IMG/VR virus record: IMGVR_UViG_3300032893_003200
Span: 1-38,342 of that record
Direction: 5' to 3' (one strand)
From: a virus
Length of the DNA stretch: 38,342 nt
Shown in pieces: positions 30,441-36,593 of this stretch (within the stretch, counting starts at the first letter, position 1; the number at the start of each line of letters is the position of its first letter). The position numbers were made by a program, and so were the translations under genes. A model generated the notes under the pieces. The model saw nothing but the letters and a program-made list of their open reading frames with translations, did no database searches and had not been told where the DNA came from.

Positions 30441-30468
30441 TTGAATAATCAAAAAAGATTCAACTTTT

Positions 30469-30491
30469 GTCCGAGTTCCCCGAAGTCGGAC
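30469..30491. promoter_or_regulatory. Inverted repeat upstream of the integrase gene
   Basis: GTCCGA and TCGGAC are perfect 6-bp arms, with TTC/GAA pairs inside separated by mismatches. It lies in the 63-bp gap (30441-30503) before the integrase. This could be an operator or a recombination-site arm. An AT-rich stretch on the integrase side could hold the promoter, although no good hexamers are seen. Confidence 0.4.
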
Positions 30492-30503
30492 AGCTTGCGC
30501 AGC

Positions 30504-30812
30504 CTAGGTGATTCCCAGCCACCGCAGCACGATCGGCATCAGGTGCTTCACGCCTTCCCAGGCGAGGCCGGTGAAGATGGAAATCAGAGCCGTGTTGGCC
30601 ACGCGGTAGCTGCGCACCTTCGCCTGCATGATTCCGATCTCGACGTCTTTCTGCAGCACGCTCTGCTCGAGCCGGCGGATCTTCGACCAGGCTTCGTTCA
30701 GCGAGCGCAGTAGTTCCGGGTTGTCGGCCCGGGTGTATTGTTTGGAGCGATCGATGGCGTTGTAGGTGCCGGCTCGCTGGGCAGCATTCGGGACCAGGCG
30801 CGGGTCGGTCAT
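30504..30812 (-). CDS. Coiled-coil protein with C-terminal membrane segment (102 aa)
   Basis: Residues about 30-65 are predicted helical coil (LRSLNEAWSKIRRLEQSVL). A hydrophobic stretch at about 72-100 (VANTALISIFTGLAWEGVKH, then LMPIVLRWLG) suggests a weak C-terminal membrane anchor. Rod-then-membrane layouts occur in phage lysis (spanin-like) or superinfection proteins, but no lysis cassette is next to it. Family unknown. Confidence 0.6.
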   Translation of the reverse strand: MTDPRLVPNAAQRAGTYNAIDRSKQYTRADNPELLRSLNEAWSKIRRLEQSVLQKDVEIGIMQAKVRSYRVANTALISIFTGLAWEGVKHLMPIVLRWLGIT

Positions 30813-30833
30813 ATTTGGCTCACTGCTGCGGGA

Positions 30834-31076
30834 TCACTTCTTCCCGGGCTGGGGATCGGGGAACAACTCGTAGCCGCCGAAAATCACCAAAGCAAGCCAC
30901 ATCGTCATCTCCTCCGAGATCGGCTTCCCAGAAGAAGCAGCGACATCCGCCGTGCGCCAGGGCCAGTTGCCCACAGCGCGGCGCAATTCCAACAGGGTGG
31001 CGGAGCGAGGCGGTTCCACACATAGCTCAAGCACGCGGCCGAGCGAGAACTCCAAAACGCTCCGCGGCGCCTTCAT
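30834..31076 (-). CDS. Hypothetical protein with HTH-like middle (80 aa)
   Basis: ATG at 31076 makes an 80-residue protein that overlaps the upstream gene by 50 bases. GTG at 31034 would make 66 residues and overlap by 8, with GGAG upstream, and may be the true start. The middle (SATLLELRRAVGNWPWRTAD, then VAASSGK) could be a short helix-turn-helix. The end is hydrophobic then polar (MTMWLALVIFGGYELFP, then PQPGKK). No family recognised. Confidence 0.5.
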   Translation of the reverse strand: MKAPRSVLEFSLGRVLELCVEPPRSATLLELRRAVGNWPWRTADVAASSGKPISEEMTMWLALVIFGGYELFPDPQPGKK

Positions 31077-31197
31077 CGCGGTGCTCGGTGATTTGAAAAG
31101 TTGTGTGCTTCCACTGCGCAAAGGGAGCTGGGGGGATGCCCATATTCTTGCACCAGGCGACGTAAAGCGCGTAACGATCCTCGAAGCTCACGCTCAT
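31027..31197 (-). CDS. Small hypothetical protein (56 aa)
   Basis: ATG at 31197 overlaps the preceding stop as ATGA. It has an aromatic, mixed-charge sequence (SFEDRYALYVAWCKNMGIPP, then FAQWKHTTFQI) with no motif recognised. It may be a small DNA-binding or accessory factor, but nothing decides this. Confidence 0.55.
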   Translation of the reverse strand: MSVSFEDRYALYVAWCKNMGIPPAPFAQWKHTTFQITEHRDEGAAERFGVLARPRA

Positions 31198-31547
31198 GCC
31201 GTGGCCGGCTCCATTTGCCAATCCCAGCCCGGCATCGCTTCCGACTTTGGATAGATCCGCACCGCGGCGATCAGATCGTTCTCGTAATGGGTCGGGCGGT
31301 CCGGCTGGCAGTACCTGCAGTTCGCGATGAATCGCGTCTTCAGGTCTGAAAGGTCACGCGGGTCGGCCGCAAAGACCTTGCCGGAGGGAAGAAACTCACG
31401 GGCGACGATGCCGCGCGAGTGATCGAGCGGATCCACCCAGTCGGCCAGGCACTGGTTGACCTGGTCCTCTGCGTAGTGCGCAGACTTTCTCAAGATGGGG
31501 CGGCTGGTGCGCGGATCGGCGCCGCGCGGATACACGGGTACTCTCAT
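31194..31547 (-). CDS. Hypothetical protein (117 aa)
   Basis: Not recognised. Features are an N-terminal basic stretch (RVPVYPRGADPRTSRPILRK), then YAEDQVNQCLADWVDP. The pair RFIANCRYCQPD (C-x2-C) could be half of a metal site, with other ligands unclear. The end has IAAVRIYPKSEAMPGWDWQM. It is first in a four-gene minus run (31547 to 30504) preceded by a 229-bp gap with GGTTAC motifs, so that gap probably holds its promoter. Confidence 0.6.
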   Translation of the reverse strand: MRVPVYPRGADPRTSRPILRKSAHYAEDQVNQCLADWVDPLDHSRGIVAREFLPSGKVFAADPRDLSDLKTRFIANCRYCQPDRPTHYENDLIAAVRIYPKSEAMPGWDWQMEPATA

Positions 31548-31644
31548 GTGGGGTGGGTCTGATCGGCGTCGCTTTATTTCCGGCGCGCGGCGGTGGGACT
31601 CGGTGAGGGCTTCAGCTTAACCGACCAGGCTCGGTGCGGCGCAA

Positions 31645-31670
31645 GTTACCGTGGCCCATGACCGGTTACT
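31645..31670. promoter_or_regulatory. GGTTAC-type motifs in the 31548-31776 gap
   Basis: GTTACC (31645-31650) and GGTTACT (31664-31670) lie in the 229-bp gap between the minus gene at 31547 and the small plus ORF at 31777. They match the GTAACC repeats upstream of the tail fibre gene and the site at 32325. CTAAAG follows the second site and recurs at about 31692 and 7731. A divergent control region is likely; exact promoters are not visible. Confidence 0.35.
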
Positions 31671-31776
31671 AAAGGCCAATGCCGGCCCTGTCCTAAAGTG
31701 CATGACCCGATGTAACTGGAGCAAATTACGGAAGTTATCGACGGCTCGCCGCTTCAGTTCTGACAGAATCATCTGT

Positions 31777-31941
31777 ATGAGTGGAATGCGGGAACTGGAG
31801 CTCAAAGCGCGGCTGGATCAGCAGATCGAGGCCTTGCTGCGCCTGGTGGAGCGGGCGGAGAAGAAAAAGCCGCGGGGGGCAGCGCGAAAGGTCAGGCGTT
31901 CAGCTCAGATTCCAGCTGGGCGATCCGCCGCCGCATCATGA
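31777..31941 (+). CDS. Possible small coiled-coil basic protein (54 aa)
   Basis: ATG at 31777 (or 31786) leads a short charged helix (RELELKARLDQQIEALLRLV) ending in a Lys/Arg-rich tail (KKKPRGAARKVRR). The pattern resembles small regulatory or antitoxin-type proteins. It overlaps the 3' end of the minus gene at 31892 by 50 bases and lacks a clear ribosome-binding site, so it remains tentative. Confidence 0.4.
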   Translation: MSGMRELELKARLDQQIEALLRLVERAEKKKPRGAARKVRRSAQIPAGRSAAAS

Positions 31942-32089
31942 CCTTCGCCACTTTCTTCAACACGAGTGGAGTCAGCAGGCAAATCGCGCACCACCAATAG
32001 TGCCCGAGAATCCCCACGACCAGGCCGATGATGCGCCAGCTGGCATCCTCGATGAGGTCTTTGATCTGTTCGTAGTCTTCGCTGCTCAT
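31892..32089 (-). CDS. Small membrane protein (65 aa)
   Basis: ATG overlaps the previous stop as ATGA. A short acidic lead (SSEDYEQIKDLIEDASW) is followed by one hydrophobic hairpin or two short membrane segments (IIGLVVGILGHYWWCAICLL, then TPLVLKKV), with a basic cytoplasmic tail (MMRRRIAQLESELNA). It may be a holin, superinfection-exclusion or other inner-membrane protein. No family match from memory. Confidence 0.55.
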   Translation of the reverse strand: MSSEDYEQIKDLIEDASWRIIGLVVGILGHYWWCAICLLTPLVLKKVAKVMMRRRIAQLESELNA

Positions 32090-32262
32090 TTTGCCCCCTT
32101 TTTGCTCTTCGCTTTCGCGGCACGAGCGGCAGCGGCGGCTTTCGATGCCTTGATGGCACTTTCCCGGCGCTGCTTCGCCGTCATCTTTTCCGCGCGGGCC
32201 AATCCGCCCCGGCTTCCGAGTTCCCGCATCACCTGGTTGATCGTGTTCTGGTCGACGCTCAT
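32086..32262 (-). CDS. Small basic GGxARA-type putative DNA-binding protein (58 aa)
   Basis: ATG at 32262 was preferred over a TTG at 32271. The motif GSRGGLARAEKMTAKQRRES, then AIKASKAAA, is common in small antitoxin or DNA-binding proteins that end in Lys/Ala repeats. It is highly basic (Lys/Arg/Ala) and lies with the membrane-protein gene on a minus transcript opposite the recombination operon. It may be a nucleoid-like or regulatory protein. Confidence 0.6.
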   Translation of the reverse strand: MSVDQNTINQVMRELGSRGGLARAEKMTAKQRRESAIKASKAAAAARAAKAKSKKGAK

Positions 32263-32350
32263 GGCAAGCAATCTAGCACCGTAGCGGCCTAGATGGCAAC
32301 TGCCCGAAAGTACTAGGACTGGAAGGTTACCGAAGGCAGTAAAAATCGCG

Positions 32351-32379
32351 TTGACACCGTAGCGGGCAGGGTATAGGAT
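32351..32379 (+). promoter_or_regulatory. Sigma-70-type promoter for the recombination operon
   Basis: TTGACA (perfect -35, 32351-32356), a 17-bp spacer and TAGGAT (-10, 32374-32379). The 11-mer CACCGTAGCGG overlaps the -35 (32355-32365) and also occurs at 32277-32287, and GGTTACC is at 32325-32331. Either could be a repressor site. A palindrome CCTAGCTAGG (32438-32447) overlaps the AGGAGG ribosome-binding site (32445-32450) of the first gene, suggesting translational or operator control. Confidence 0.7.
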
Positions 32380-32454
32380 GGTCGTGTAGTCGGGAAGGCC
32401 GGATGCGTCAACATTCGACCCTCCCTCACCAAAGAGACCTAGCTAGGAGGCTCC

Positions 32455-32700
32455 ATGGCTGCACCCACTCTATCAGTCCTCACCTCCCCTGATTTTCCAC
32501 AGACCTTTGACCGCGTTTTGTCCCGGCTCGAACGCCTGGTCATCCGCGCCGAAGCCCGCGCCGCCCAGCTCGAGCTCAGCCTCTGCGACTTCGAGGACGA
32601 GCACTGCGACTGCCGCCGGCTGGCCACGGTTCACCACCTGGCAAGCGAGCACGAGTACTGCGATCGGCACTTTCAGCAAATCGAAAAGGGGAGGGAGTAA
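32455..32700 (+). CDS. Small hypothetical protein, first in recombination operon (81 aa)
   Basis: A strong AGGAGG precedes ATG 32455. The protein is mostly helical with C52, C59 and C61 in DFEDEHCDC, plus an HHLASEHEYCDRH block with C77. These may form a small metal site. The heptad-like stretch VLSRLERLVIRAEARAAQLE suggests dimerisation. No family recognised. It is the lead gene before the annealing-protein candidate, so it may regulate or assist recombination. Confidence 0.7.
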   Translation: MAAPTLSVLTSPDFPQTFDRVLSRLERLVIRAEARAAQLELSLCDFEDEHCDCRRLATVHHLASEHEYCDRHFQQIEKGRE

Positions 32701-32705
32701 CTCAC

Positions 32706-33488
32706 ATGTCTACCAATGGTCACTATCACGAACCAGCCGCCGCCGCTCTGATTCCGGTCGTTGCGCCGCCGGAACTTCCGCATGCACTGGCCATCCAGCG
32801 CGCTCCGGAAGTGGTGCTCGAAGAAGCCCGCCGGGCTGCTGCTGCCCTGGCGGACGTGCTCAGCAAAAAGCCGAAGAAGGTCATCATCGACGGCAAGCAA
32901 TACCTCCAGTTCGAGGACTGGCAAACACTCGGCCGCTTCTACGGTGTGACGGCCGCCGCGCGCACCACGGAGCACGTGGAGTTTGGCGACACGGTCGGCT
33001 TTGCCGCCACGGCTGATGCGCTGCTGGTGGTCAACGGCCAAACGGTGAAGATCAGTTCGGCCGAGGCCATGTGCCTCAACGACGAGTGGAAGTGGCAGGA
33101 CAAGCCGCTCTATCAGCTGAAGTCGATGGCGCAGACGCGAGCGTGCGCGAAGGTATTGCGCAACGTGCTCGCGTGGATCGTCGTGCTCGCCGGCTACCAG
33201 CCGACCCCGGCTGAAGAGATGGACAACGAGGAAAAGCCTGCCGCCGTCGCGCCCCCGAAGCGCAAATCGGAACGCGCGGCCGCTTCGCCGGATCCCGCGG
33301 CGCCCGACACCCGGAAGATCTCAGACGCGCAGCACAACCGGCTGTGGGCAATCGCTCGCGAGTCGACCGTGCTCAAGACCGAAGTCCGCGAACTGGTGCA
33401 GCACTTCGGCTTTGAGGACACCAAGGACATCACCCGCGACAAGTACCAGCAGATTTGTGCGCGGCTGTTCGAGCTGGGGAAGGAGTAG
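32706..33488 (+). CDS. Candidate single-strand annealing protein (260 aa)
   Basis: A core (about 55-165) with KKVIIDGKQYLQFEDWQTLG, RFYGVTAAARTTEHVEFGD and MAQTRACAKVLRNVLAWIVV recurs in phage genomes next to exonuclease genes. SMAQTRA-x-AKxLRN is the strongest signature. A Pro/Ala/Lys linker (about 166-203) is followed by a C-terminal helical module (KISDAQHNRLWAIARE, then EVRELVQHFGFEDTKDI). That module is like the tails of ERF/RecT-type annealing proteins that carry partner contacts. I cannot assign it to Rad52, ERF or RecT precisely. With the adjacent nuclease it resembles a lambda Red-like pair that joins or circularises DNA ends. Confidence 0.62.
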   Translation: MSTNGHYHEPAAAALIPVVAPPELPHALAIQRAPEVVLEEARRAAAALADVLSKKPKKVIIDGKQYLQFEDWQTLGRFYGVTAAARTTEHVEFGDTVGFAATADALLVVNGQTVKISSAEAMCLNDEWKWQDKPLYQLKSMAQTRACAKVLRNVLAWIVVLAGYQPTPAEEMDNEEKPAAVAPPKRKSERAAASPDPAAPDTRKISDAQHNRLWAIARESTVLKTEVRELVQHFGFEDTKDITRDKYQQICARLFELGKE

Positions 33489-33491
33489 GCG

Positions 33492-34088
33492 ATGGCCGCG
33501 CCCGCCACATTTGAAGCCCGCGGCCACGTCTACCGCTACGAAGGCCGCATCGTGCCCAGCGTGACGCAGGTGCTCAGCCTGGCTGGCATCGACGAACTGG
33601 CGAACGTCCCGCGGCGCTGCCTGGCCCGCGCCGCGGAATTGGGAACCGCGGTGCACCAGGCCTGCGAATTTCTAGACCAGGACGATCTCGATCTCGACTC
33701 GCTGGATCCCGAAATTGTGGGCTATGTGCTCGCCTGGCAGCGCTTCAAGCAGGAGCACGACTTCGCGCCCGTCGTGATCGAGCGCCGCGGCATCGCGGTG
33801 GGAGATCGCAATTATGGCTTCTGCCTGGACCGGATCGGCGTCATCGGCGAGCACGAACTGCTGGTCGAAATCAAAACCGGGACAAAGCCGATGCCGAGCT
33901 GGGCGATCCAGACTGCGGCATACGCCGAAGCGGAGGAATTCGACGGAGCCAGGCTAACCGTGCACGTGGCCGCAGATGGCAGCTACAACCTGATTCCGCA
34001 TCCGGATCCGAATGATTTCAAGGTGTGGCATCATGCGCTGGAAGTGGCATGGTGGAAACTGCAACACGGTGCAAAAATTCGCGCGTGA
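33492..34088 (+). CDS. PD-(D/E)XK exonuclease (YqaJ/Cas4/lambda-exonuclease type, 198 aa)
   Basis: Residues 51-55 (GTAVH) with a following CEFL match the helical entry motif. D113 in CLDRIG and E126-x-K128 in LLVEIKTG form the core nuclease motif, and Q140/Y144 in WAIQTAAYAE give the QxxxY motif of RecB-type nucleases. The start (EARGHVYRYEGRIVPSVTQV) is typical of phage members. It should digest one strand of duplex ends, exposing DNA for the annealing protein encoded three bases upstream. Alone, a Cas4-like role is possible, but no Cas genes are present. Confidence 0.82.
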   Translation: MAAPATFEARGHVYRYEGRIVPSVTQVLSLAGIDELANVPRRCLARAAELGTAVHQACEFLDQDDLDLDSLDPEIVGYVLAWQRFKQEHDFAPVVIERRGIAVGDRNYGFCLDRIGVIGEHELLVEIKTGTKPMPSWAIQTAAYAEAEEFDGARLTVHVAADGSYNLIPHPDPNDFKVWHHALEVAWWKLQHGAKIRA

Positions 34089-34111
34089 AGCGCGCACTGA
34101 GGAGACCAACC

Positions 34112-34339
34112 ATGAGCTTGGGAATCGGACCACACGATCACGATTGCACGTGCCCGCGCTGCGAATCGCGTAGGCGGATCAACGACATCCCTGTGGCTTT
34201 TCTTTGCCCGAGTTGCGAGTCGGTTCACTTCAACGTGCGTTGGAGCATCCGCTTCTTCATCTGGCAGATTTGCTGCGAAGGATGCGGCTCGGTCTATGAC
34301 CTTATCGCGAGCGGAACTGCGCAGGTGCATTCTCGATGA
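34112..34339 (+). CDS. Zinc-ribbon protein (75 aa)
   Basis: GGAG precedes ATG 34112. There are three Cys pairs: CTCPRC (with C12/C14-x2-C17), CPSC (C32-x2-C35) and CCEGC (C54/C55-x2-C58). DHDC and HFN add further ligands. Two zinc sites are likely, as in small transcription-factor-like ribbons. Its stop overlaps the next start (ATGA). Function unknown; perhaps a recombination- or transcription-linked factor. Confidence 0.65.
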   Translation: MSLGIGPHDHDCTCPRCESRRRINDIPVAFLCPSCESVHFNVRWSIRFFIWQICCEGCGSVYDLIASGTAQVHSR

Positions 34340-34698
34340 TCCGCCGCCGCCCCATCCCGCGCTTCCGGCCCTACCCGGAATCCTCCCTGCGCTACGACTC
34401 CATCCTCGACGGAGCCGTGCGCGTCTACCGCAACGCGCAGGGAGACGTGGTGCGCGAAGTCTGCCAGAACTCGAAGGCCGGATGGCTCGAATACAACCGC
34501 CGGGTGAAGGTGATGGTAGAACGCCAGGTACGGCGTTGCTGCCTCTGTAATCGCCCGCTAGCGCTCGCAAACGCTACTTTCGAGCACCAGCGACGCCGAG
34601 GGATGGGCGCAGCGTTCAGGGACGACCGGATCGAAGATGCGAAAGGGAACTGGATCAACGGCGCGGCGCACTGGAGTTGCAACGTGGAGAGGGGCTGA
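34336..34698 (+). CDS. HNH-type nuclease-like protein (120 aa)
   Basis: The C-terminal half has RRCCLCNRPL (C68/C69-x2-C71), ATFEHQRRRGMG (H84, the position of the catalytic His with E83) and GAAHWSCNVERG (H112, C115). This layout of two knuckles around a His-Arg centre is like small phage HNH endonucleases of the kind with a DDRI block (FRDDRIED). The N-terminus (about 1-60) is basic and may bind DNA. The ATG overlaps the previous stop. It could process branched or nicked DNA in recombination. The tail overlaps the convergent gene at 34655 by 44 bases. Confidence 0.65.
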   Translation: MIRRRPIPRFRPYPESSLRYDSILDGAVRVYRNAQGDVVREVCQNSKAGWLEYNRRVKVMVERQVRRCCLCNRPLALANATFEHQRRRGMGAAFRDDRIEDAKGNWINGAAHWSCNVERG

Positions 34699-34861
34699 CT
34701 TGTTGCAGGATGTCTTCGAGCTGCCCGAGGGTGACGTAGTAATCGTTCTTCTCGCCGACGACCTGGTTCTGAGAGTGAGCGAGTCGGATTGCCCGCGCGT
34801 AAATGTGTCCGGTCAACGTGATCTGAATATTCGGCCGAGAATCAGGATGCGGTGCGCTCAT
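34655..34861 (-). CDS. Small hypothetical protein, last of the right-hand operon (68 aa)
   Basis: ATG overlaps the previous stop as ATGA. It has a globular-looking middle (IQITLTGHIYARAIRLAHSQ, then VVGEKNDYYVTLGQLEDILQ) with a Pro/Ser/Arg tail. Unknown family. Its 3' end overlaps the HNH gene of the opposing operon. Confidence 0.6.
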   Translation of the reverse strand: MSAPHPDSRPNIQITLTGHIYARAIRLAHSQNQVVGEKNDYYVTLGQLEDILQQVSPSPRCNSSAPRR

Positions 34862-35124
34862 GGCTTCTCCTCCTCGTTCTTCACAGCCCTGCGAACCTCC
34901 ACTACGCCGTCTTCGATTCTGCGAATCGTGCCGAGACCGTAGAGGTGATCTGCGCAGTATCCCCACAGCGCGAAGCCTGAAAGAAATCTTCGATGCCTTC
35001 GTCGCAGAAGAGCAATCGCTGGCTTGAGGCAGCCCGCGCTGGAACATTTCCGCCCATCGGTCTCGCTCCAGCCTTCGTCGCGAGCCCATTCGTAGTGGTA
35101 GCCTTCCGGCGCTTGTTCGCTCAC
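34858..35124 (-). CDS. Hypothetical Cys-containing protein (88 aa)
   Basis: The GTG start at 35124 overlaps the previous stop (GTGA). YEWARDEGWSETDGRKCSSA and GCLKPAIALLRRRHRRFLSG show a CxxxxC pair (KCSSAGC) and Arg/His cluster. A third Cys (GYCADH) gives a possible zinc site. The end is charged. Unknown family. Confidence 0.6.
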   Translation of the reverse strand: MSEQAPEGYHYEWARDEGWSETDGRKCSSAGCLKPAIALLRRRHRRFLSGFALWGYCADHLYGLGTIRRIEDGVVEVRRAVKNEEEKP

Positions 35125-35306
35125 CCTTCCTGCCTCCAGATCTCCTGCCGCGCCTGGTCGACGTCGGACTCGAGTTTGATGATCCACTCTTCGGCGTCGC
35201 GCCGGCCTTTTTCGTAGCCGCGATCGTAGCCGCGCCGGCCGGAAGCACGACACAGAAGCAGGATCAGCGCGATCTGCAGCGTGAACCAGCCGACACCATA
35301 AATCAT
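35121..35306 (-). CDS. Small single-span membrane protein with charged tail (61 aa)
   Basis: ATG overlaps the previous stop. Residues 1-20 (MIYGVGWFTLQIALILLLCR) are a membrane segment, then Arg-rich and acidic helical stretches (GRRGYDRGYEKGRRDAEEWI, then ESDVDQARQEIW). It resembles small phage membrane or i-spanin-like proteins, but no partner is evident. Confidence 0.6.
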   Translation of the reverse strand: MIYGVGWFTLQIALILLLCRASGRRGYDRGYEKGRRDAEEWIIKLESDVDQARQEIWRQEG

Positions 35307-35641
35307 GCCGTCACCTTTGCTTCGCAGCGGCAGAACTTGCCCTCGCCGAGGTACTTCGAACATTCGGTGCGACCTTCATGCTCGTGCTGACATTCGGGGC
35401 AGGAGTGATCACGCACTCGCCCGGTCGATCGCAGAGGCTGAGCGGCCGTGTTGAGTGGCTCGGGAACTTCTTCCACCAGGGAGGCGGCTTCGGCAAGCAC
35501 CCACTCCAGCGCCGCTTTGTGGGCGTCGTGCAGAGTTTTTTCCGCCGGCAGCACGGGATGGTCGATGGCCCGGATTCGCTCGCGGATCCGCTTCTCCATT
35601 TCGTCGGAGAGCGGTGGCGATTTGTAAGCGGACAGGTTCAT
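35303..35641 (-). CDS. Hypothetical protein with Cys-rich end (112 aa)
   Basis: ATG overlaps the previous stop as ATGA. The first 60 residues are helical (LSDEMEKRIRERIRAIDHP, then EWVLAEAASLVEE). The end has CPECQHEHEGRTECSKYLGE and GKFCRC, with C81, C84, C94, C104 and C106, forming a zinc-knuckle cluster. Known phage small proteins of this layout exist, but no function is assigned. Confidence 0.65.
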   Translation of the reverse strand: MNLSAYKSPPLSDEMEKRIRERIRAIDHPVLPAEKTLHDAHKAALEWVLAEAASLVEEVPEPLNTAAQPLRSTGRVRDHSCPECQHEHEGRTECSKYLGEGKFCRCEAKVTA

Positions 35642-35811
35642 GCGCTTTTCTCCAGCTGAAACGGCGACATGCAATTGCACTTGGGGCAAAGAATCACAGC
35701 GTAATTGGCATACAGTTCGACAGGCGAGGAAGGACGTAGCCTGCAGGAACAGTGCATGCAAAAAAGCGGGAGCGGCACGGAAAAATCAGCGAGAGTCATA
35801 GCCTTCTTCAT
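35638..35811 (-). CDS. Small zinc-ribbon protein (57 aa)
   Basis: ATGA overlap. C18-x2-C21-x-C23 in FCMHCSC and C42-x2-C45-x-C47 in LCPKCNC form a compact two-knuckle zinc ribbon across the whole protein. Unknown role in the early operon. Confidence 0.62.
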   Translation of the reverse strand: MKKAMTLADFSVPLPLFCMHCSCRLRPSSPVELYANYAVILCPKCNCMSPFQLEKSA

Positions 35812-36062
35812 GCTTTCTCCTCGAACAACTTCGGCTGCTCGCCGCTCTTCCGCGTCTTGAGCGGATGCGTGCGAAACCAGCTCAGGCAGGCCATGAAGGC
35901 CTCCTCGAAGCCGGATCCGAAGCGCTTCCATAGCGAGCTCTGCAGCGCCTTCGGCAGCTCGCGGTAGCACCAGGTGCAGAACGCAGTGCTTTGGCGTTTC
36001 GTTCCGCCGCAGACTTCGCACTTGCGAGACATGAAGACAGCGAAGATCTCGTCGGAAGTCAT
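35808..36062 (-). CDS. Zinc-ribbon protein with helical tail (84 aa)
   Basis: ATG at 36062 overlaps the previous stop as ATGA. C15-x2-C18 and C29-x2-C32 (RKCEVCGGTKR and FCTWCYRELP) form a ribbon, followed by an amphipathic helix (FEEAFMACLSWFRTHPLK). It resembles small transcription- or host-takeover-type phage proteins. No family name. Confidence 0.65.
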   Translation of the reverse strand: MTSDEIFAVFMSRKCEVCGGTKRQSTAFCTWCYRELPKALQSSLWKRFGSGFEEAFMACLSWFRTHPLKTRKSGEQPKLFEEKA

Positions 36063-36244
36063 GAGGCTATCCTGAAAATTTTGCGTTCGATCAGCGCACA
36101 CACAAAACACGTCGTGAGATCGCCTTCGCATTTCAACAAATGGCGACGCAACGGATCGGGCAAACAATCCATCATCACAGCGAGCCCTAACACCGTGCGA
36201 TCGATACTCGCCAACAAAACCGGCACCGCCATACCGTCGTTCAT
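36059..36244 (-). CDS. Small hypothetical protein with duplicated start region (61 aa)
   Basis: ATG at 36244 lies in the ATGA junction of the 38-bp tandem duplication. The 61 residues have a mixed, helical pattern (LLASIDRTVLGLAVMMDCLP) and two later cysteines (HLLKCEG, TTCFVCA). The first 8 codons are repeated upstream in the mini-ORF at 36282. Unknown function. Confidence 0.6.
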   Translation of the reverse strand: MNDGMAVPVLLASIDRTVLGLAVMMDCLPDPLRRHLLKCEGDLTTCFVCALIERKIFRIAS

Positions 36245-36297
36245 GCGTACCACTCCTCCGGCACCGCCATACCGTCGTTCATGCGTACCACTCCTCC
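36220..36297. repeat. Perfect 38-bp tandem duplication at a gene junction
   Basis: Two exact 38-bp copies (36222-36259 and 36260-36297), with two extra matching bases at the left edge. Each contains the overlapping stop/start junction ATGA and the end of the upstream gene (EEWYA). The copy length is not a multiple of three, but the junction stop codons keep the frames separate. Confidence 0.85.
36241..36282 (-). CDS. 13-codon mini-ORF created by the tandem duplication
   Basis: ATG at 36282 reads eight codons of the downstream gene's start (MNDGMAVP), then the end of the upstream gene (EEWYA), then stops at the next ATGA. It is bounded on both sides by overlapping stop/start codons, so ribosomes could reinitiate through it. 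It is probably a by-product of duplication, or a short leader that adjusts coupling. Confidence 0.45.
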   Translation of the reverse strand: MNDGMAVPEEWYA

Positions 36298-36593
36298 AGA
36301 ATTTCCGGCGGAACTTCGTTCTCCGCCGGCCGGCGCCGCTGCTGGGGACGTTCGCCCACGTCGCCGCGTTGCTCCCAGGTGCGCCAGTCCCAATCACCGC
36401 GCAGTTCGCGATGGCGTTTCGGATCGTGCGCCAGGCGAAACGAGAGGCAGCTGCAGACGGGACCGACCAGGACTTCGGCGCGCGGGCCGAACAGGTAGCG
36501 CGCGGTGGCCTGGTTCACGCGCACGACTTCCTTTCCCTTGTGCTTCTCGACGGGAATCCCCGCCATCAGGGCGAGCTGCTTGGCGGCGCTCAC
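36279..36593 (-). CDS. Hypothetical Arg/Glu-rich protein (104 aa)
   Basis: ATG at 36593 overlaps the previous stop as ATGA. The N-terminal half has KQLALMAGIPVEKHKGKEV and VRVNQATARYLFGPRAEVLV, with the pair VCSC (C47, C49). The C-terminal half is basic then acidic (RGDVGERPQQRRRPAENEVP). Unknown family. The 3' end was the source of the 38-bp duplication. Confidence 0.65.
   Translation of the reverse strand: MSAAKQLALMAGIPVEKHKGKEVVRVNQATARYLFGPRAEVLVGPVCSCLSFRLAHDPKRHRELRGDWDWRTWEQRGDVGERPQQRRRPAENEVPPEILEEWYA

Noticed and set aside
31617-31805. Minus-strand open frame in the 31548-31776 gap
   Set aside because: No ribosome-binding site or recognisable fold, and it spans the shared GGTTAC motifs and likely promoters.
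33492-34088. Cas4 as part of a CRISPR system
   Set aside because: The PD-(D/E)XK motifs would fit Cas4, but no Cas1, Cas2, effector or array is near and the partner gene points to a phage recombination pair.
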